A DNA stretch of 21,137 nt from Caryophanales bacterium UBA2298 (GTDB lineage Bacteria > Bacillota_I > Bacilli_A > Izemoplasmatales > Hujiaoplasmataceae): contig DDWA01000021.1 of NCBI GenBank assembly GCA_002345425.1, positions 1-21,137 of the forward strand, given 5' to 3'. The translations under genes and the position numbers were made by a program. Below, piece after piece: positions 13,930-21,137 of the stretch (the first letter of the stretch is position 1; every line of letters begins with the position of its first letter). The notes beneath the pieces are model-generated. The model did not search any database. It was not told the origin of the DNA and was given only the letters and a program-made list of their open reading frames with translations.

Positions 13930-15528
13930 CTATAATTTGTTAAAAATTGGTTGTGCCTGTTTTTTGATATAGAAAAATACCACTGCAAACAGAGCAATAT
14001 TAAGCAAAGCATCCAAGAATATTATCACTTCAAAACTTTGACTATCTCTCAGGTAATAATAGATAACAGCATTAACGGTCAAAATCAACCAAGTTGAAAA
14101 CATCCCTAAGATTGCCCCTAAACTTTGTTTGACAACTTCTGTTTCATTAACATAATTGAATTTAGGAAAATGCAAATTAACAATCGATCCTAAACCAGAA
14201 CTTAAGAAACACAAACTTACCAAGTAAAGAACCATAACCAACATATTGACAAATTCAAAACTCAATGCTAAACCAGACATAAAAAGTGCAAATAATGCCA
14301 AAGGCAAAGTTAAAATGATGTTAAACAACATTTTTCCAAACATCACAGTTTCCGCTTTAATCGGTAAAGATTTCAATATCCAAAAATTCTTTCCTTCTAA
14401 ACTTAAACTAATTGCCGAAGTAAAGACAGTTGATATTAAAAATCCCAGCATCAATAATATGATAGCTTCAAAACCTAAACCAATCCCAGAGAAAACATCG
14501 ATATAAGCAAGTAAATCTTCCTTGAAAATCAAAATCGCTACTCCACCAATAGCCATCATGATCGGTCCAAAACCAGAATTGAAAACATAAATTGTAACAT
14601 TAAAGAATTTTTTAACTTCTTTATCAATAATATTAACAATGATATTTCTTCTTTTAGATATGACAGTTTTCTTAGAAGTTCTCACTCTTGTAGACATACT
14701 CATTTGATTAGTCTTAACTACCATTTTTTCAATTAAGAAAACAAAGCCAACTAAAAGAGCAACACTTACGCCTATCAAACCAAGCAATGCTAAAACATTC
14801 AATTCATCTACTGCTAATTTAAACCATTTGCCAGTAATGACATATTTAGATATACCAGTAAAGAAATCCATTTGCCCAGTTAAAGGACTATCACCGCTAA
14901 AATTCATACTCATAGAAAAATACATAATACCTAAGAAGAAAGTAAACATCAAGATAATATTCAAAGCTTTTCCATATCTAAAATTAGCTGAGAATCGAGC
15001 TATCAAAAGGCTTGCGAAAGAAAAGATGACCAATGGCAATAAAGGAATCAAAAACAACGATATAATCAAAAAGATTAATTTTATTACATCAAAGCCACCA
15101 TGATAAAAATAACTGAAAGCAATCGGAGACACAATCATAAAGACTGTAAGATAGATAAAAGCTAACATAACAGTCAATTTAGCCAAGATAATCGTTCTAG
15201 ATTTTATCGGTAAAGGTTGTAATATATCAAAGTCTTTATAATGGAATAAATATCCATTAGCTCTAAACAAAACAAAGAAAACCGATAAAAATGTCGCATA
15301 TACAAAGACGAAATCCAATAATATATAGGTCATGTTAACTTCGCTTAAGATTCTGCCAAAGTCAAAAAACAAATAACCGAAACCGAGAAGAATAGAACCA
15401 AATCCATAAATAATTGCAATAATAATCAAAATTGCTTTAATTTTAGAAGTTTTGATATCAGTACCTAAAATCCTTTTTAAAGAAAGATTCTCCTTAAAAA
15501 AGACCTTCATCAATTTAAAATACATCAT
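13930..15528 (-). CDS. ABC-2 type exporter permease
   Basis: 532 residues with roughly a dozen hydrophobic segments grouped in two halves. A more polar stretch (about 275-300, rich in Lys/Arg/Ser) lies between them. Its coding start overlaps the stop of the ATPase gene (ATGA), so the two form one exporter. Length and layout recall the putative ABC exporter families of Firmicutes in which one long permease pairs with one ATPase. The substrate cannot be told from sequence. No accessory gene (immunity, peptide, regulator) lies beside it, so a general envelope or drug/peptide export role is as far as inference goes. No clear terminator follows before the ppdK promoter. Confidence 0.8.
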   Translation of the reverse strand: MMYFKLMKVFFKENLSLKRILGTDIKTSKIKAILIIIAIIYGFGSILLGFGYLFFDFGRILSEVNMTYILLDFVFVYATFLSVFFVLFRANGYLFHYKDFDILQPLPIKSRTIILAKLTVMLAFIYLTVFMIVSPIAFSYFYHGGFDVIKLIFLIISLFLIPLLPLVIFSFASLLIARFSANFRYGKALNIILMFTFFLGIMYFSMSMNFSGDSPLTGQMDFFTGISKYVITGKWFKLAVDELNVLALLGLIGVSVALLVGFVFLIEKMVVKTNQMSMSTRVRTSKKTVISKRRNIIVNIIDKEVKKFFNVTIYVFNSGFGPIMMAIGGVAILIFKEDLLAYIDVFSGIGLGFEAIILLMLGFLISTVFTSAISLSLEGKNFWILKSLPIKAETVMFGKMLFNIILTLPLALFALFMSGLALSFEFVNMLVMVLYLVSLCFLSSGLGSIVNLHFPKFNYVNETEVVKQSLGAILGMFSTWLILTVNAVIYYYLRDSQSFEVIIFLDALLNIALFAVVFFYIKKQAQPIFNKL

Positions 15529-16238
15529 GATTCTTTCAACAACTCGATGAAAATATTTTCTAATGACTGATCTTTAATAATATCTTCGGTTCTACCGTCA
15601 GCCACTATCTTGCCATTTTTAATAATCGCAACTTTATTACAAAGTTTTTCCGCAACTTCTAAAACATGAGTCGAAAAGAAAATTAATGATCCTTGTTCAA
15701 CCAATTCATGGAATACTTCCTTCAACAAATAACTAGCCTTAGGATCTAAACCAACAAAAGGTTCATCTAAAATCATAACTTTTGGTGAATGAATCAGCGC
15801 ACTCATAATTACAACTTTTTGTTTCATCCCATGAGAATAACTAGAAATTGGATTATTCAAAACTTCATCAATTTCAAACATCTTTGCATATTTATTGATT
15901 AAATTTCTTCTTCTTTCTAAATCTACATCATAAGCATCTGCGATAAAATTTAAATACTGAATTCCGCTTAAAGACTCATATATATCGGGATTATCCGGTA
16001 TATAAGCCATAATCTTTTTAGCTTCGAGATTATCTTTAACAATCGATTTTTCAAAGATACTTATTTCACCTTCATCGAAATTTAAAATTCCCGCAATCGA
16101 TTTTAACAACGTGGTTTTACCGGCACCATTATGACCGATGAAGCCATAAATATCTCCCGGTAAAATCTCAAGATTAATCTTATCAATCGCCAGTTTCTTT
16201 TGATCGTATGATTTTGATACACTTGTAATTTTTAGCAT
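15525..16238 (-). CDS. ABC transporter ATP-binding protein
   Basis: 237 residues, a single nucleotide-binding domain. Walker A GHNGAGKT (35-42), Q-loop region AYIPDNPDIY (79-88, with Pro-Asp where many have Gln), signature SYSHGMKQ (133-140), Walker B VMILDEP (154-160) and H-loop His191 (FFSTHVLE). The YSHGMKQ form of the signature is usual for ABC-2 exporters of the drug/bacteriocin type. It energises the permease encoded directly after it. CGGAGG lies ahead of the ATG, and a TTTACA-17-TATAAT promoter precedes the pair. Confidence 0.93.
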   Translation of the reverse strand: MLKITSVSKSYDQKKLAIDKINLEILPGDIYGFIGHNGAGKTTLLKSIAGILNFDEGEISIFEKSIVKDNLEAKKIMAYIPDNPDIYESLSGIQYLNFIADAYDVDLERRRNLINKYAKMFEIDEVLNNPISSYSHGMKQKVVIMSALIHSPKVMILDEPFVGLDPKASYLLKEVFHELVEQGSLIFFSTHVLEVAEKLCNKVAIIKNGKIVADGRTEDIIKDQSLENIFIELLKES

Positions 16239-16256
16239 TTTTTACCTCCGTATTTA

Positions 16257-16285
16257 ATTATATAATACACCACTTAAAATGTAAA
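16257..16285 (-). promoter_or_regulatory. Promoter of the ABC exporter pair
   Basis: TTTACA (16280-16285), 17 bases, TATAAT (16257-16262) on the minus strand. The leader before the ATG is short. A perfect inverted repeat lies 4 bases upstream of the -35. Confidence 0.7.
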
Positions 16286-16289
16286 TAAT

Positions 16290-16319
16290 CAGACGGTTAT
16301 TAAAAATAATAACCGACTG
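16290..16319. repeat. Inverted repeat upstream of the ABC exporter promoter
   Basis: CGGTTATTA (16294-16302) and TAATAACCG (16307-16315) pair perfectly around AAAA. Flanking CAG/CTG extends the symmetry past one A-A mismatch. No proper T tract follows on either strand, so an operator for a regulator of the ABC genes, or of the divergent tRNA-Thr promoter, is more likely than a terminator. Confidence 0.5.
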
Positions 16320-16332
16320 AAAACATTTATCC

Positions 16333-16361
16333 TTGATTTTTATTCCCTGTTTATTTATAAT
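16333..16361 (+). promoter_or_regulatory. Promoter of tRNA-Thr
   Basis: TTGATT (16333-16338), 17 bases, TATAAT (16356-16361) on the plus strand, placing the start about 3 bases before the mature tRNA. Confidence 0.75.
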
Positions 16362-16370
16362 ATTTTATAT

Positions 16371-16444
16371 GCTCCTATAGTTTAATGGTAAAACGCAGCA
16401 ATGGTAATGCTGAAATTCTAGTTCGATTCTAGGTAGGAGCACCA
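16371..16444 (+). tRNA. tRNA-Thr(GGT)
   Basis: 74 nt with CCA encoded. Acceptor GCTCCTA/TAGGAGC, D stem GTTT/AAAC, anticodon stem CAGCA/TGCTG with loop ATGGTAA (anticodon GGT; codons ACC/ACU), T stem TCTAG/CTAGG (one G-U) with loop TTCGATT. It is a single gene with its own promoter and terminator. Position 32 is A, a slight departure from the usual pyrimidine. Confidence 0.95.
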
Positions 16445-16452
16445 TCATAAAC

Positions 16453-16480
16453 AAAAAAAGTCAGCGCGAGCTGACTTTTA
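16453..16480. terminator. Bidirectional terminator between tRNA-Thr and glgC
   Basis: Perfect stem AAAAGTCAGC / GCTGACTTTT with loop GCGA; T-rich on both strands (seven T's on the minus side). It ends both the tRNA-Thr transcript and the glycogen operon. Confidence 0.88.
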
Positions 16481-16481
16481 C

Positions 16482-17720
16482 TTATCTTATCGTTTCTCCA
16501 GAAGCAACCTTCTTATTAATAATTTTATTTAATTCTGATCCTTGGAAGATTCTAACATTGCGACCGATTTCCATATTTTCAGGAACTTGCAAATGTTTCC
16601 CAAGAACTGTAATTCCGGTATCAAGAAGTTCTGGGTGCTCTTTATTAGGTGTATAGTCACTACCATAACCAATCTTAGCATTAGCGCCGATAACAGTATG
16701 CTTATCAATGATACAATTTTCTACCGTCGCTCCCTGCATGATTTCAACGTCGTTCAAAATTACTGAATTTTTAACCTTGGCAAACGGATGAACGATTACT
16801 CCGGGACTTAACACACTTCTTTCAACTTCACCAGCCACAATCGCACCATTCGATAACAATGCTTGCGTAATCTTTGCTTTTGAACCAACTTTTACAGCTG
16901 GTAACTCTTCTGACCTTGTATATATTTTCCAACTAGGGTCATACATGTCGAGTTGAATCTTATCAACTGTTTCAATCAAACCTAAATTAGTTTCTAAATA
17001 AGAGTCATATGTTCCGACATCTTTCCAATAACCATGGAATTTATATGCAAAAACTGGTTGTTCTTTAATCATCTTCGGAATAATATGCTTACCAAAATCC
17101 AAATCCTCTTGGTCCATAGTTCTTAAATAGTGAAGTAAAACGTCAGTATTAAAAACATAAATACCCATAGAAGCCATAGTTAAATTAGTTTCTTTCGGTT
17201 TTTCCACAAAATCAGTAATCTTTAAATTTTCATCAGCTCTCAACATTCCAAAATGATGAGCGTCCTTAGGATCAACGATATTAACTCCAACCGTTAAAGC
17301 AGCGTTATCGCTAATATGCTTATCAATCATCTTCCGATAGTTCATCTTGTAGATATGGTCTCCAGAAAGAATTAAAACATATTCCGCTTTAACTTGTTCA
17401 ATATAATGAATGTTTTTCCTTACCGCATCTGCGGTACCCATATACCATTCGTTATGAGGCTGTAAAAGCGTTACTTTTGAATCTCTTCTATCCAAATCCC
17501 ATGGCTTACCAGAACCAATGTGGTCATTCAAAGAAAAAGGTAAATATTGAGTTAAAATCGCAATATCATAAATCCCTGAATTTGCACAGTTACTCAATGT
17601 AAAATCAATGATGCGGTACTTACCCGCAAATGGTACAGAAGGTTTAACCCGATTCTCAGATAAAATATCAAGTCTGGTTCCTCTACCACCCGCAAGAATT
17701 AATGCCAATACTTTTTTCAT
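16482..17720 (-). CDS. glgC: Glucose-1-phosphate adenylyltransferase (ADP-glucose pyrophosphorylase)
   Basis: 412 residues. Makes ADP-glucose from glucose-1-phosphate and ATP, the committed step of glycogen synthesis. The nucleotidyltransferase domain begins LALILAGGRGTRL (5-17), followed by KPSVPFAGKYRIIDFTLSN (26-44). Further on are GTADAVRKN, LSGDHIYKM (metal-binding Asp) and FVEKP (sugar site). The C-terminal half (from about 290) carries left-handed beta-helix hexapeptide repeats, e.g. SVLSPGVIVHPFAKVKNSVI. It is the last gene of glgA-DUF6054-glgC. AAGAGG precedes the ATG, and a bidirectional terminator lies beyond the stop. The strong GlgC motifs favour the catalytic subunit over a GlgD paralogue. 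Confidence 0.96.
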   Translation of the reverse strand: MKKVLALILAGGRGTRLDILSENRVKPSVPFAGKYRIIDFTLSNCANSGIYDIAILTQYLPFSLNDHIGSGKPWDLDRRDSKVTLLQPHNEWYMGTADAVRKNIHYIEQVKAEYVLILSGDHIYKMNYRKMIDKHISDNAALTVGVNIVDPKDAHHFGMLRADENLKITDFVEKPKETNLTMASMGIYVFNTDVLLHYLRTMDQEDLDFGKHIIPKMIKEQPVFAYKFHGYWKDVGTYDSYLETNLGLIETVDKIQLDMYDPSWKIYTRSEELPAVKVGSKAKITQALLSNGAIVAGEVERSVLSPGVIVHPFAKVKNSVILNDVEIMQGATVENCIIDKHTVIGANAKIGYGSDYTPNKEHPELLDTGITVLGKHLQVPENMEIGRNVRIFQGSELNKIINKKVASGETIR

Positions 17721-17737
17721 ACATTACCTCTTTCCAT

Positions 17738-18088
17738 TTATATAATTTGCTTATAACCTTTACCAATTAATAATTTCCCTAAGCCATTAACAAAATTCTT
17801 GTCAGCTCCCCAAGAAAATTTAAACAATAAACCTTGGCCAGCACCGCTACTGATAACTTCAATATTACTTGTCTCTTCATCACCAACCACTAAAACACTT
17901 AAACTTGCTCGGTTAGCGGCTCGATAATAATACTTTTCAAAGACAAACATATATACTTGAAAATTATCTCTGTTATATCTTGATTCGCCAACCAATTCTA
18001 CTGTAATACCGAGATTGTTAGCTTCTCTTTTGATAAATGCGGCTGTTTCTGAAACATTGAAATTACCTTGAAATTTAGAACTAGCCAT
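17738..18088 (-). CDS. Small DUF6054-like protein inside the glycogen operon
   Basis: 116 residues, soluble, with no signal peptide or membrane segment. From memory of the family, the layout resembles DUF6054: an N-terminal F.V.ETA.FI....NNLGI segment, a middle VYMFVFEKYYYRAANRASLSV strand pair and a C-terminal SSGAGQGLLFKFSWGADKNF block. No enzyme motif is visible. The ATG overlaps the end of glgA by 8 bases, and AAGGAGA sits in glgA's last codons; glgC follows after 17 bases. It is therefore firmly part of the glycogen operon, and I infer a role tied to it, for example regulation of GlgA/GlgC or glycogen binding. No function is known to me. Confidence 0.75.
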   Translation of the reverse strand: MASSKFQGNFNVSETAAFIKREANNLGITVELVGESRYNRDNFQVYMFVFEKYYYRAANRASLSVLVVGDEETSNIEVISSGAGQGLLFKFSWGADKNFVNGLGKLLIGKGYKQII

Positions 18089-19517
18089 TAAAATTTCTCC
18101 TTAACACGTCTTTATAAACTTCTTTATATGCTTTCGCTGATTTTTCCCAAGAGAAATCAGAATTCATAGCATTAATAATAATCCTATCCCAAACCAACTT
18201 ATCCATTTCATAAATATGCAATGCATATCTAATTGAATGCATCATATCATGGGCATTAAAATTAGTGAAACTAAAGCCATTGCCCTTCTTTTCATATTCA
18301 TTAAAAGCTTCGATGGTGTCAACTAAACCACCAGTTTCTCTAACAATCGGAATCGTACCATATTTTAAAGAAATAATCTGACCTAATCCACAAGGTTCAA
18401 ACTTTGATGGCATCAAGAACATATCACTCCCTGCATAAATCATATGCGCTAATTTATTGGAATAACCTAAATGAACTTTTACTTTGTCTGGAAAAGCTTT
18501 TTCTAAATTACGGAAATATTCTTCGTAAAAATCTTCACCGCTGCCTAAAAGGATAAAAGTGAAATCGTCATTTAAAAGCATTTCTTGAAAAACTCTTTGA
18601 ATCAAATCGATTCCTTTTTGATTAACCAATCTAGAGATCAGTGATATAACTGGTCTTTCTAAATCAAAGTCAACTTTCAAAGTTTTGAATAAAGCTTCCT
18701 TATTCTTTCTTTTTCCAACTTTAAAATCATCAATCCCAAAATTATAACTTATTAAACTATCTTTTTCGGGACTAAATTCTTTATAATCAACACCATTTAA
18801 AATCCCAATAACGTCACTACCTCTTTGTTTAAGTAAATTCTGCATGCCATATCCATAATAATCAGTCAAGATTTCTTGAGCGTAATTAGGCGAAACAGTC
18901 GTAATGATATCAGCACAAACAATCCCTGATTTCAAGAAATTTAAATGACCATCAAACTCAAACTTTGAATCATATTCCATGTTGAACAATCGATAATCTT
19001 GTAAAGGGAAAACCCCCTGATAAGCCAAATTATGAAGACTTAAAACCGTTTTAATCTTATAATTACGGTATTTATTCTTCAATAACAAAGGAATCATTGC
19101 TGTATGCCAATCATGTACATGAATAACATCAGGAATAAAATCAATATGTTTCAAACTAGCTAAAACAGCTAATTGAAAATAAGCAAATCTTTTACTCTCA
19201 TCTCCGTAATTATAAACATTATCGCGTGAGCCAAAATAAAATTCATTATCGATAAAGTAATATAATATATTGCCCTTCTTTAACGATTTAACCCCAACAT
19301 ATTGTTCATCAAATTCAAAATCAAACTTAAAACTAGCAACATCTTCTACTTGATCGCGATATTTTTTAGGAATACTTTTATAGAAAGGTAAAATTACACG
19401 AACATCTGAACCCCGTAAACGTTTAACTTCATTTGGTAAAGAACCGACAACGTCAGCTAACCCACCAATTTTTACGTAAGGTGAACATTCAGCACTTACA
19501 TGTAAAACTTTAATCAT
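18081..19517 (-). CDS. glgA: Glycogen synthase (GT5)
   Basis: 478 residues, normal length. Transfers glucose from ADP-glucose to the non-reducing end of alpha-1,4-glucan. The N-terminal Rossmann domain has the ADP-glucose loop KIGGLADVVGSLP (16-28; Ile replaces the more common Thr) and HVHDWHT (133-139). The C-terminal domain has SRLVNQKGID (295-304) and SKFEPCGLGQ (371-380, Glu374 catalytic). First gene of the operon; GGGAGG precedes the ATG. The overlap with the following DUF6054-like gene implies coupled translation. No branching enzyme (glgB) or phosphorylase (glgP) is in the window. Confidence 0.97.
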   Translation of the reverse strand: MIKVLHVSAECSPYVKIGGLADVVGSLPNEVKRLRGSDVRVILPFYKSIPKKYRDQVEDVASFKFDFEFDEQYVGVKSLKKGNILYYFIDNEFYFGSRDNVYNYGDESKRFAYFQLAVLASLKHIDFIPDVIHVHDWHTAMIPLLLKNKYRNYKIKTVLSLHNLAYQGVFPLQDYRLFNMEYDSKFEFDGHLNFLKSGIVCADIITTVSPNYAQEILTDYYGYGMQNLLKQRGSDVIGILNGVDYKEFSPEKDSLISYNFGIDDFKVGKRKNKEALFKTLKVDFDLERPVISLISRLVNQKGIDLIQRVFQEMLLNDDFTFILLGSGEDFYEEYFRNLEKAFPDKVKVHLGYSNKLAHMIYAGSDMFLMPSKFEPCGLGQIISLKYGTIPIVRETGGLVDTIEAFNEYEKKGNGFSFTNFNAHDMMHSIRYALHIYEMDKLVWDRIIINAMNSDFSWEKSAKAYKEVYKDVLRRNFNG

Positions 19518-19539
19518 ATTATTCCTCCCCTATATTTAT

Positions 19540-19569
19540 ATTATACCAAAATTAAATAACATTTGTCAT
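19540..19569 (-). promoter_or_regulatory. Promoter of the glycogen operon
   Basis: Perfect TATAAT (19540-19545) with a TGG extension, and ATGACA (19564-19569) 18 bases upstream, on the minus strand. The -35 overlaps the stop codon of the P-type ATPase gene, and no terminator separates them, so ATPase transcripts could run into glgA. Confidence 0.7.
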
Positions 19570-21137
19570 TTCACTGGCCAGAATTTTATCATTTCTTTTT
19601 TATAAACTGAATAAACGATATAAGATGTCTCCATCAATAACAATAACAACAAGAAACTCGGTACAGTGAATTCTACCAATTTAAAGAACTCTCTTAAACC
19701 CGGAAAAGTAAAAGCAAAAATACTGATAACAGCTGAAGCTAAAATCATCACGGTTTTTCTAATATTCAAAGGATGAGAAACATTAACTAAAACCAACCAA
19801 TAAGCAAATGTTGCGGCAATAATACCAACAGTAGAAATTTCTTTTTCATCTAAAAGATTAAACGCTGATGAAACCCAATACACAGCTAATAGATTTGCAA
19901 TGATAATTAAAGCCCCCGGCAATACATTCTTCATCACATTCTTGATAAACACCCCATCAAAACGTCTGTTATTAGGTTCTAAAGCAATTATAAAGGACGG
20001 TACACCAATTATGAAGGTTTCAATAATAATCATCTGTACAGGCTCAAAAGGATAGATTCTTGTCGTAAACAACAAAATGAATGTCAGGATAATTGTATAA
20101 AGCGTTTTAACTAAATATAATACGGAAGCTTTTTCCATATTGGAAACAATCTGTCTACCTTCTTTAACAACTTTAGGTAAAGATGCAAAATCATCGGTCA
20201 ATAAGACAAAATGCGAAATGTTTCTCGAAGCGTCAGTTCCACTAGCTAATGAAACAGAAACATCCGCTTGCTTTAAAGCTAAAACATCATTAACCCCATC
20301 ACCGATCATACAAACTTTTCGACCATGATTTTGCAAATGTTCAATCAAAAGTTTCTTTTGATGCGGTTTAACCCTTCCAAAAACATTATAATTAAGTGCA
20401 ATTTGTTCTAATTCACTATCTTTGACATCTTCAAGCGAGATAAACTTATCAGCATCAATTACACTAGCACGTTTAGCAACTTCACTTACCGTCATCGCAT
20501 TATCACCAGAGATAACTTTCACATTAACAGCTGAACTATTAAATTTTTGAATTGTCTGAATCGCACTTTCTCTAATTTTGTCATCGATGATAACAATTGC
20601 CACTGGTATAACTTCACCAGAAATCTTATCATCCTTAATTTTACCTACTTCTGCCAGCAACAAAACTCTTTTTCCTTGAGCTGCATATGACTCAACTTGT
20701 TTTTTAATCTTGACATATTTTGCCTTATAAATCATTTCTGGAGCTCCAAGTGCAAAAGTGCCCTCTTTGAAACTTACCAGTGAATATTTATTTTGCGAAT
20801 CAAAATTTACTACTTCAATCACTTTATACTTTAAATCATTACCAAAGTAATCGTTCAAAGCTTGAGCCGTTTGATTTCTATCTTTTAAAGCATTATTCAT
20901 CGAACTAATAATTTTCTTGATAACATCATCACTGTAGTTATCAATATTAACTGGCGGTTTAGTAATTCTTTCAAACTTTTCAACATTCATTGTTCCATCA
21001 GTAATCGTACCCGTTTTATCCAAACAAAGCGTATCGACTCTCGCTAAAGTTTCAATTGAATAAAGTTCTTGAACTAAAGTCTTATGTTTTGCTAGCTTTA
21101 TAACTGATGTCGCAAAAGTCATAGTAGTTAATAGAAA
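19566..21137 (-). CDS. Cation-transporting P-type ATPase, C-terminal part (cut by right edge)
   Basis: About 523 residues are visible, with the frame open to the window edge upstream of the ATG at 21122. The visible start reads FLLTTMTFATSVIKLAKHK, the end of membrane helix 4 in this family, so the true start is outside. The phosphorylation motif DKTGT (in LCLDKTGTITDG), ATP-domain residues, the hinge GDGVND (MIGDGVNDVLALKQADVSV) and about six C-terminal membrane segments are present. VQELYSIETLARVD before DKTGT resembles the CtpE/Exp7 type of P-type ATPase, for which Ca2+ transport has been proposed in mycobacteria. The ion is inferred only. The missing actuator domain prevents a firmer call. 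Confidence 0.88.
   Translation of the reverse strand, partial: FLLTTMTFATSVIKLAKHKTLVQELYSIETLARVDTLCLDKTGTITDGTMNVEKFERITKPPVNIDNYSDDVIKKIISSMNNALKDRNQTAQALNDYFGNDLKYKVIEVVNFDSQNKYSLVSFKEGTFALGAPEMIYKAKYVKIKKQVESYAAQGKRVLLLAEVGKIKDDKISGEVIPVAIVIIDDKIRESAIQTIQKFNSSAVNVKVISGDNAMTVSEVAKRASVIDADKFISLEDVKDSELEQIALNYNVFGRVKPHQKKLLIEHLQNHGRKVCMIGDGVNDVLALKQADVSVSLASGTDASRNISHFVLLTDDFASLPKVVKEGRQIVSNMEKASVLYLVKTLYTIILTFILLFTTRIYPFEPVQMIIIETFIIGVPSFIIALEPNNRRFDGVFIKNVMKNVLPGALIIIANLLAVYWVSSAFNLLDEKEISTVGIIAATFAYWLVLVNVSHPLNIRKTVMILASAVISIFAFTFPGLREFFKLVEFTVPSFLLLLLLMETSYIVYSVYKKEMIKFWPVK

Noticed and set aside
13930..13990. Terminator after the ABC permease gene
   Set aside because: Only a CAAATTA/TAATTTG pairing with a very long loop is visible, not enough to call.

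Overview
The window is AT-rich, gene-dense DNA from a low-GC Gram-positive bacterium of the Bacillota/Mycoplasmatota group. Evidence for this includes strong Shine-Dalgarno sites, near-consensus TTGACA/TATAAT promoters, Rho-independent terminators and Firmicutes-type gene neighbourhoods. UGA is read as stop: TGA ends the LytTR, ABC ATPase and P-type ATPase genes. Mycoplasmas that read UGA as Trp are therefore unlikely. An Acholeplasma/Izemoplasma/Erysipelotrichia-like lineage fits, but the sequence alone does not fix the genus. Almost everything lies on the minus strand.

Layout, left to right. (1) The 3' end of an L-asparaginase gene (+) meets a bidirectional terminator. (2) A three-gene minus-strand operon encodes an unknown lipoprotein, a stand-alone LytTR DNA-binding protein and a DUF3021 membrane protein. 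(3) ruvA, obgE, a GNAT acetyltransferase and galK follow, then rpmA and rplU behind a consensus promoter and a likely L21 leader. This is an eroded form of the Firmicutes rplU-prp-rpmA-...-obg-...-ruvAB neighbourhood. The L27-processing protease gene prp is missing, ruvB is not beside ruvA, and galK plus the acetyltransferase sit between rpmA and obgE. (4) A membrane-anchored alpha/beta hydrolase (+) converges on a GH13 oligo-1,6-glucosidase (-). (5) Three arginine tRNA genes with CCA encoded (anticodons CCG, CCT, TCT) have a terminator-like hairpin between them. (6) rsmD-coaD is preceded by a ~180-nt structured RNA with its own consensus promoter. A 26-bp closing helix followed by a T tract ends that RNA just before the rsmD ribosome binding site. 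(7) ppdK (pyruvate phosphate dikinase). (8) An ABC-2 type exporter pair. (9) tRNA-Thr(GGT) on the + strand. (10) A glycogen operon, glgA - DUF6054-like gene - glgC. (11) The C-terminal two thirds of a cation-transporting P-type ATPase, cut by the right edge.

Functionally the window mixes housekeeping genes (ribosomal proteins L21/L27, Obg, RuvA, RsmD, CoaD, tRNAs) with carbohydrate metabolism. GalK makes galactose-1-phosphate, the GH13 enzyme trims isomalto-oligosaccharides, PpdK interconverts pyruvate and PEP, and GlgC/GlgA build alpha-1,4-glucan. No branching enzyme, glycogen phosphorylase, galT or galE is in the window.

The most interesting items are the structured RNA before rsmD, the combined loss of prp and of its cleavage motif in L27, the DUF6054-like gene embedded in the glycogen operon, and the lipoprotein/LytTR/DUF3021 module.
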